Source of the DNA: Comamonadaceae bacterium
GTDB lineage: Bacteria; Pseudomonadota; Gammaproteobacteria; Burkholderiales; Burkholderiaceae_C
Length of the DNA stretch: 59,287 nucleotides
NCBI GenBank assembly: GCA_027486255.1
Contig: JAIXPL010000027.1
Location: 1-59,287 of the forward strand
Direction of reading: 5' to 3'
Shown: positions 55,785 through 59,287 of the stretch, one piece after another
Position numbering within the stretch: position 1 is the first letter of the stretch
Layout of the letters: the number at the start of each line of letters is the position of its first letter
Notes under the pieces: model-generated
What the model was told of the DNA's origin: nothing
Database searches by the model: none
The model's input: only the letters and a program-made list of their open reading frames with translations
Made by a program: the position numbers and the translations under genes

Positions 55785-58364
55785 TCACGAGGACGCTTGC
55801 ACGTCCTCGATGTGGGCAGGCGGCTGGGCCGCGGACGCCATGGATTGCGAAGGAACCGCAGGCAGCCAGAAGGTGAAACGGCAGCCCAGGACTTCTTCCC
55901 CATTGTAGAGGTTCTCCGCGTCCAGCCGCCCCTGGTGGGACTCCACGATGCTTCGGCACAGCTTCAGGCCAATGCCCATGCCCTCGGTCTTGGTGGAGTA
56001 GAAGGCCTCGAAGAGGCGTCCCATGATCTCGGGCGAGAGGCCCCGGCCAGAATCGAGCACGGCAAACTCCACGGCCGGCTGGCCGTCGACTTCCTTGGGG
56101 CTCACCCTCAGCTCCACCCGCCGGCGAGCACTGGGCCGTTGGGCCTGTTCAATGGATTCGGCAGCGTTCTTGAGCAGGTTGATCAGCACTTGCTCGATCA
56201 GGATGGGGTCCACCACGATGGAGGGCAGGCTAGGTGCGATGTAATGCGTCAGGCGCACGTGGTGACGGCGCAGCTCGATGTCGGCCAGTTCCATGGCATT
56301 GCTCACCAAGGTCGAGACGTCCGAGGGCGTGCGGTTGGGCTCACTGCGCTTCACGAAGGAGCGGATGCGGTGGATGATCTGCCCGGCCCGTTGCGCCTGC
56401 TTGGCGGTTTTGTCCAGCGCCCCCAGAAGGTCCTCGTTGCTCATTGCGCCGCGCTCGATGCGCGAGACCATGCCCTGGCAGTAGTTGCTGATGGCGGTCA
56501 GCGGCTGGTTGAGTTCGTGCGCCACCGAGGAGGCCATCTCCCCCATGGTGATCAGGCGGCTGGCTGACTGTGCGCGCTCGGCCTGCAAGGCAGCTTGTTC
56601 TTCGGCCTTGCGCCTGGGCGTGATGTCGGTGGCAATCATCATCTGCGCCAGGCGGCCGTCCACCCAGCTGAGGTAGCGCGAACGCACTTCCAGCCATTTG
56701 CCCAGCTCGGGCACGAAGATCTCCGCGTTCTCGGTGTCCGCGGCCGTGATGACATGCGTGGGCAGGCCCGCCAGAGAGTCCACCGGGTCGAGCTGGTCGC
56801 CCGTGGGTTGCACGCCCGTGCTGCCGGCCTGCGTGATGAGTTGCACGTGGCCTGCGAGCTCGGCGCCGAACCAAGCGCGGTAGAGCTTGTTGGCAAACAG
56901 CAGCTCGGTGCCGTCGATGGGCGCCACGGACACCGCCGCATCCAGGCCCTCAAGCACCGTGGTAAAGCGCTCGTAGGAGTTTGACAGTTCCTCCCGGATG
57001 CGCTTGGGTTCGGTGATGTCGGTCATGGAGGTCATCCAGCCGGCTTGCTGGCCACGGGGATCAATCAGCGGCGAGACGTACATGCGTGCATCAAACACGC
57101 TGCTGTTCTTGCGCTTGACTCGTACCTCAAAGCCACCCAGTGTGGTGCGTCCGGCCAGCTCATCCTCCAGGCGCGCCATCAGCCAGTCCACATCCTCTTC
57201 CGGCCAGTAGGGAAACGGGGCGGTGCGGCCCACCAGCTCGGCCTCGCTCCAGCCGGTCATCAGGCAGAAGGCTGGGTTCACGTAAGTGATACGGCCTTGC
57301 AAATCCAGTGCGCGCATGCCGGTCAGCATGGAGTTTTCCATGGCGCGCCGGAAATTCGTTTCGGCAATCAGCGCTTCCTGCGCTTGCACACGGCGCCGGG
57401 TGTGGCGCCAGGTACCCAGCAGCATCCACACCGTCAGGGCGCTGAGCGCGCTGACCAGCCAGAAGAAACCGCTGCCCACCACGCCCAGCGAGGCGCGGTA
57501 GCCCTGGGCCCGCACGAGCAATCCGTTGCCCACCGGCGAGACAGGGATCTCGTAGACCGGGGCCTCCTCGTACCAGGGCAGCAGGCGGGCCACTGTGGGG
57601 CGTGGAGGCGGCAGGCTGCCAGCCAGCACCTGGCCCTGGTCGTCCATGAGGGCCACGGCGTACTTGGCGCTCACCTCCGGCGGAACGCCAAAACGCAGCA
57701 GACCGTCGAGCGCGTATTCACTCAGGATCACCCCGCTGAAGCGGCCCTGGTCGTCCAGCGGGACCTGCAACTGAAGTGTGGCCACGCTGGCGCTGCGGTC
57801 GTTGGAGGGCATGAGGGGCCGGGAATACACGGGCGTGCGCAGGTCTCGCGTCAGGCCGAAGGTCTGCTCGGTCTCGCCTTGTGCAAGGTGTTCGCCCGGT
57901 GCGCGCAGCTGGGCATTGCTGGCGCTGGGCGAGATGAAGGTGGCCTTGACCCGTCGGCGGCTGTCCAGCCAGGTGATGGCCAGCAGCTCCGGGTGCTGGT
58001 TGATCATGGACTCGGCCTGGATCACAAAGTCAGCGGGGTTCACCTCGCGGTTCGAGATGTCGCGGCCCAGTCGCATGACCTGCTCCTGCCGCTCCAGCAG
58101 CCTGAGTCGCATGCGCTGCTGCGCATACTCCAGGTCTCGGCGCACGGCCTCGTGCTCGCGGGCAATCTCCTCGAACCGCAGGTAGGCGAATGCGGCGATC
58201 ACAGCGGCCAGGAACAGTGCTACCGCCAGCAAGGGTCCCAGGGTGATGAAGCGGTCCTGGCGCGAGGGGGAGAGTTTTCGCCAGTAGCGCTGCCACCGCT
58301 CCAGCAGCGAGGATGGCCTCGGGCCAAAGCTACCTGCTTGCGGCGTGTGCGTAGGCAAAGACAT
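55785..58364 (-). CDS. PAS-domain sensor histidine kinase (DctB/FixL-like)
   Basis: An 859-residue membrane kinase. Two membrane helices (about 43-63 and 297-320) enclose a ~230-residue periplasmic sensor domain. Two cytoplasmic PAS domains follow (about 345-465, NPAFCLMTGWSEAELVGR; and about 475-590). The HisKA helix carries His616 (SSVAHELNQPLTAISNY), and the HATPase domain shows the N box LINLLKNAAESIEQA, G1 DSGRGLSPE and G2 GMGIGLKLCRSIVESHQG. The signal is unknown. It is divergent from aceE; in many Burkholderiales a kinase-regulator pair stands beside the pyruvate dehydrogenase genes, which suggests it senses or controls that step. Confidence 0.93.
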   Translation of the reverse strand: MSLPTHTPQAGSFGPRPSSLLERWQRYWRKLSPSRQDRFITLGPLLAVALFLAAVIAAFAYLRFEEIAREHEAVRRDLEYAQQRMRLRLLERQEQVMRLGRDISNREVNPADFVIQAESMINQHPELLAITWLDSRRRVKATFISPSASNAQLRAPGEHLAQGETEQTFGLTRDLRTPVYSRPLMPSNDRSASVATLQLQVPLDDQGRFSGVILSEYALDGLLRFGVPPEVSAKYAVALMDDQGQVLAGSLPPPRPTVARLLPWYEEAPVYEIPVSPVGNGLLVRAQGYRASLGVVGSGFFWLVSALSALTVWMLLGTWRHTRRRVQAQEALIAETNFRRAMENSMLTGMRALDLQGRITYVNPAFCLMTGWSEAELVGRTAPFPYWPEEDVDWLMARLEDELAGRTTLGGFEVRVKRKNSSVFDARMYVSPLIDPRGQQAGWMTSMTDITEPKRIREELSNSYERFTTVLEGLDAAVSVAPIDGTELLFANKLYRAWFGAELAGHVQLITQAGSTGVQPTGDQLDPVDSLAGLPTHVITAADTENAEIFVPELGKWLEVRSRYLSWVDGRLAQMMIATDITPRRKAEEQAALQAERAQSASRLITMGEMASSVAHELNQPLTAISNYCQGMVSRIERGAMSNEDLLGALDKTAKQAQRAGQIIHRIRSFVKRSEPNRTPSDVSTLVSNAMELADIELRRHHVRLTHYIAPSLPSIVVDPILIEQVLINLLKNAAESIEQAQRPSARRRVELRVSPKEVDGQPAVEFAVLDSGRGLSPEIMGRLFEAFYSTKTEGMGIGLKLCRSIVESHQGRLDAENLYNGEEVLGCRFTFWLPAVPSQSMASAAQPPAHIEDVQASS

Positions 58365-58631
58365 GAGGCAGACAGTTTAGTCCCGCCCCGTTTTTCACTT
58401 GGAATGCTGCCTTGCAGTCCAGCGTTCTCAGCGGGCCCATTCATTGAAGAAAATGGCCATGGTCATTACGATATTTCTTAATGTGAAAACATGAGGCACT
58501 ATTTGAAAATTAAAAAATTTGTGGGACACTTCACTTGAGTTCAGTCGTGCCTCTAATGAGGCGCGCATTTCGACCAGGCGGCCCGGCGAATGCCGGGGCC
58601 GCCGCCTAAAGCAAAAAGCAAGGAGACACGC
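58365..58631 (+). promoter_or_regulatory. Divergent control region between the sensor kinase and aceE
   Basis: 267 bases without a gene. The centre (58465-58530) is AT-rich, unlike the rest of the window, and should hold promoters. A small hairpin GCCTC-TAAT-GAGGC lies near 58549-58562. Just before aceE, GGCGGCCCGGC (58577-58587), GAAT, GCCGGGGCCGCC (58592-58603) forms a strong stem with one bulged G, ending 15 bases before the AAGGAG of aceE. I see no certain -10/-35 pair. Confidence 0.6.
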
Positions 58632-59287
58632 ATGGCAGCCCAAGCCCACAACGGTGGACACGACAAGGACCAGCTGGAAACGCGGGAGTGGCTCGACGCC
58701 CTGGCCGCCGTCATCGACAAGGAAGGCCCGGAGCGCGCGCACTTCCTGCTGGAGCAGTTGCTCGAAGAGGCCCGCCAGCACAGCATCGACATGCCGTTTT
58801 CGGCCAACACCGGCTACGTGAACACCATCGAGGCCGACCAGGAGGCACGATGCCCCGGCAACATCGAGATTGAGGAGCGCCTGCGCGCCTACATGCGCTG
58901 GAACGCCATGGCCATGGTGGTCAAGGCCAACCGCCACAACCCCGATGATGGCGGCGACCTAGGCGGCCACATCGGCTCCTTCGCCTCGCTGGCCCACCTG
59001 TTCGGCGCCGGCTTCAACCACTTCTGGCACGCCGAGAGCGAGAACCACGGCGGCGATTGCCTGTACATCCAGGGCCATGTCTCGCCAGGGGTGTATGCCC
59101 GCGCTTACCTGGAAGGGCGCCTGACCGAAGAGCAGCTCCTGCACTTCCGCCAGGAGGTCGACGGCAAAGGCCTCTCGAGCTATCCGCACCCCAAGCTGAT
59201 GCCCGAGTTCTGGCAGTTCCCCACGGTCTCCATGGGCCTGGGCCCGCTGATGGCGATCTACCAGGCGCGCTTTCTGAAGTACCTGCA
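58632..59287 (+). CDS. aceE: Pyruvate dehydrogenase E1 component (homodimeric type), N-terminal part, truncated by window end
   Basis: The first 218 residues of the large single-chain E1 (about 890-900 residues in full), which decarboxylates pyruvate with thiamine diphosphate in the pyruvate dehydrogenase complex. EWLDALAAVIDKEGPERAHFLLEQL, PFSANTGYVNTI, YMRWNAMAMVVKANR and GGHIGSFASLAHLFGAGFNHFW (given in part) match AceE; the last is the start of the cofactor-binding region. ATG 58632 has AAGGAG seven bases upstream. The remainder lies beyond 59287; aceF would be expected next. Confidence 0.97.
   Translation, partial: MAAQAHNGGHDKDQLETREWLDALAAVIDKEGPERAHFLLEQLLEEARQHSIDMPFSANTGYVNTIEADQEARCPGNIEIEERLRAYMRWNAMAMVVKANRHNPDDGGDLGGHIGSFASLAHLFGAGFNHFWHAESENHGGDCLYIQGHVSPGVYARAYLEGRLTEEQLLHFRQEVDGKGLSSYPHPKLMPEFWQFPTVSMGLGPLMAIYQARFLKYL

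Noticed and set aside
54477..56567. A 696-codon forward frame over folD, the response regulator and the kinase
   Set aside because: Crosses three genes on the other strand and a terminator; composition is that of a shadow frame.

Overview
The window is GC-rich, densely coded DNA from a betaproteobacterium. The gene order frr-cdsA-dxr-rseP-bamA-skp-lpxD-fabZ-lpxA-lpxB-rnhB, the solitary Bug-type (TctC) binding protein, the many LysR regulators and the protein sequences point to Burkholderiales, most likely Comamonadaceae. This is an inference from recognised families; no database search was run. I see no phage, insertion sequence, CRISPR array or plasmid module. The window looks like ordinary chromosome with an accessory catabolic section in its first half.

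Layout. 1-8.4 kb holds mixed genes: the end of an ABC ATPase, rlmB, a split chromate-type transporter, an SDR reductase, a DUF2383 protein, two small lipoproteins, ygiQ and a short CaiB-type CoA-transferase. Two intergenic areas here carry REP-like elements. 8.4-12 kb is a 4-hydroxybenzoate island: pobA, a divergent IclR regulator with a palindrome between them, and an orphan aromatic/amino-acid type binding protein. 12.0-12.3 kb carries tRNA-Pro(UGG) and tRNA-Arg(UCU). 12.4-21 kb is the catabolic core: a Bug receptor, a LysR regulator divergent from a three-component Rieske oxygenase (alpha, beta, ferredoxin, resembling salicylate 5-hydroxylase, without a reductase), then a second LysR regulator divergent from an Ldh-family dehydrogenase / aldehyde dehydrogenase / cupin operon. 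The promoter of that operon and the promoter of the distant Bug receptor share an extended sequence with identical spacing, suggesting one regulon. 21-28 kb is mixed: two Nudix hydrolases, rdgC, an FAH-family hydrolase with a divergent MarR regulator, an ABM monooxygenase, rimO, and two identical tRNA-Leu(CAG) genes.

28-59 kb is core genome: rnr (which appears to lack an ATG/GTG/TTG start and may begin at ATT), a YggT protein, nnr, an amidase, then the long rpsB-tsf-pyrH-frr-cdsA-dxr-rseP-bamA-skp-lpxD-fabZ-lpxA-lpxB-rnhB-SpoU cluster. This cluster links translation, isoprenoid and phospholipid precursor synthesis, outer-membrane protein assembly and lipid A synthesis. The uppS gene normally found between frr and cdsA is absent. 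carA-carB-greA follows, with structured leaders before carA and greA. The window ends with folD, a FixJ-type response regulator and a PAS sensor kinase, divergent from aceE (pyruvate dehydrogenase E1), which runs off the end.

The most interesting points are the shared promoter box (12425 and 17944), the possible ATT start of RNase R, the missing uppS, and the leader structures of carA, greA and aceE.
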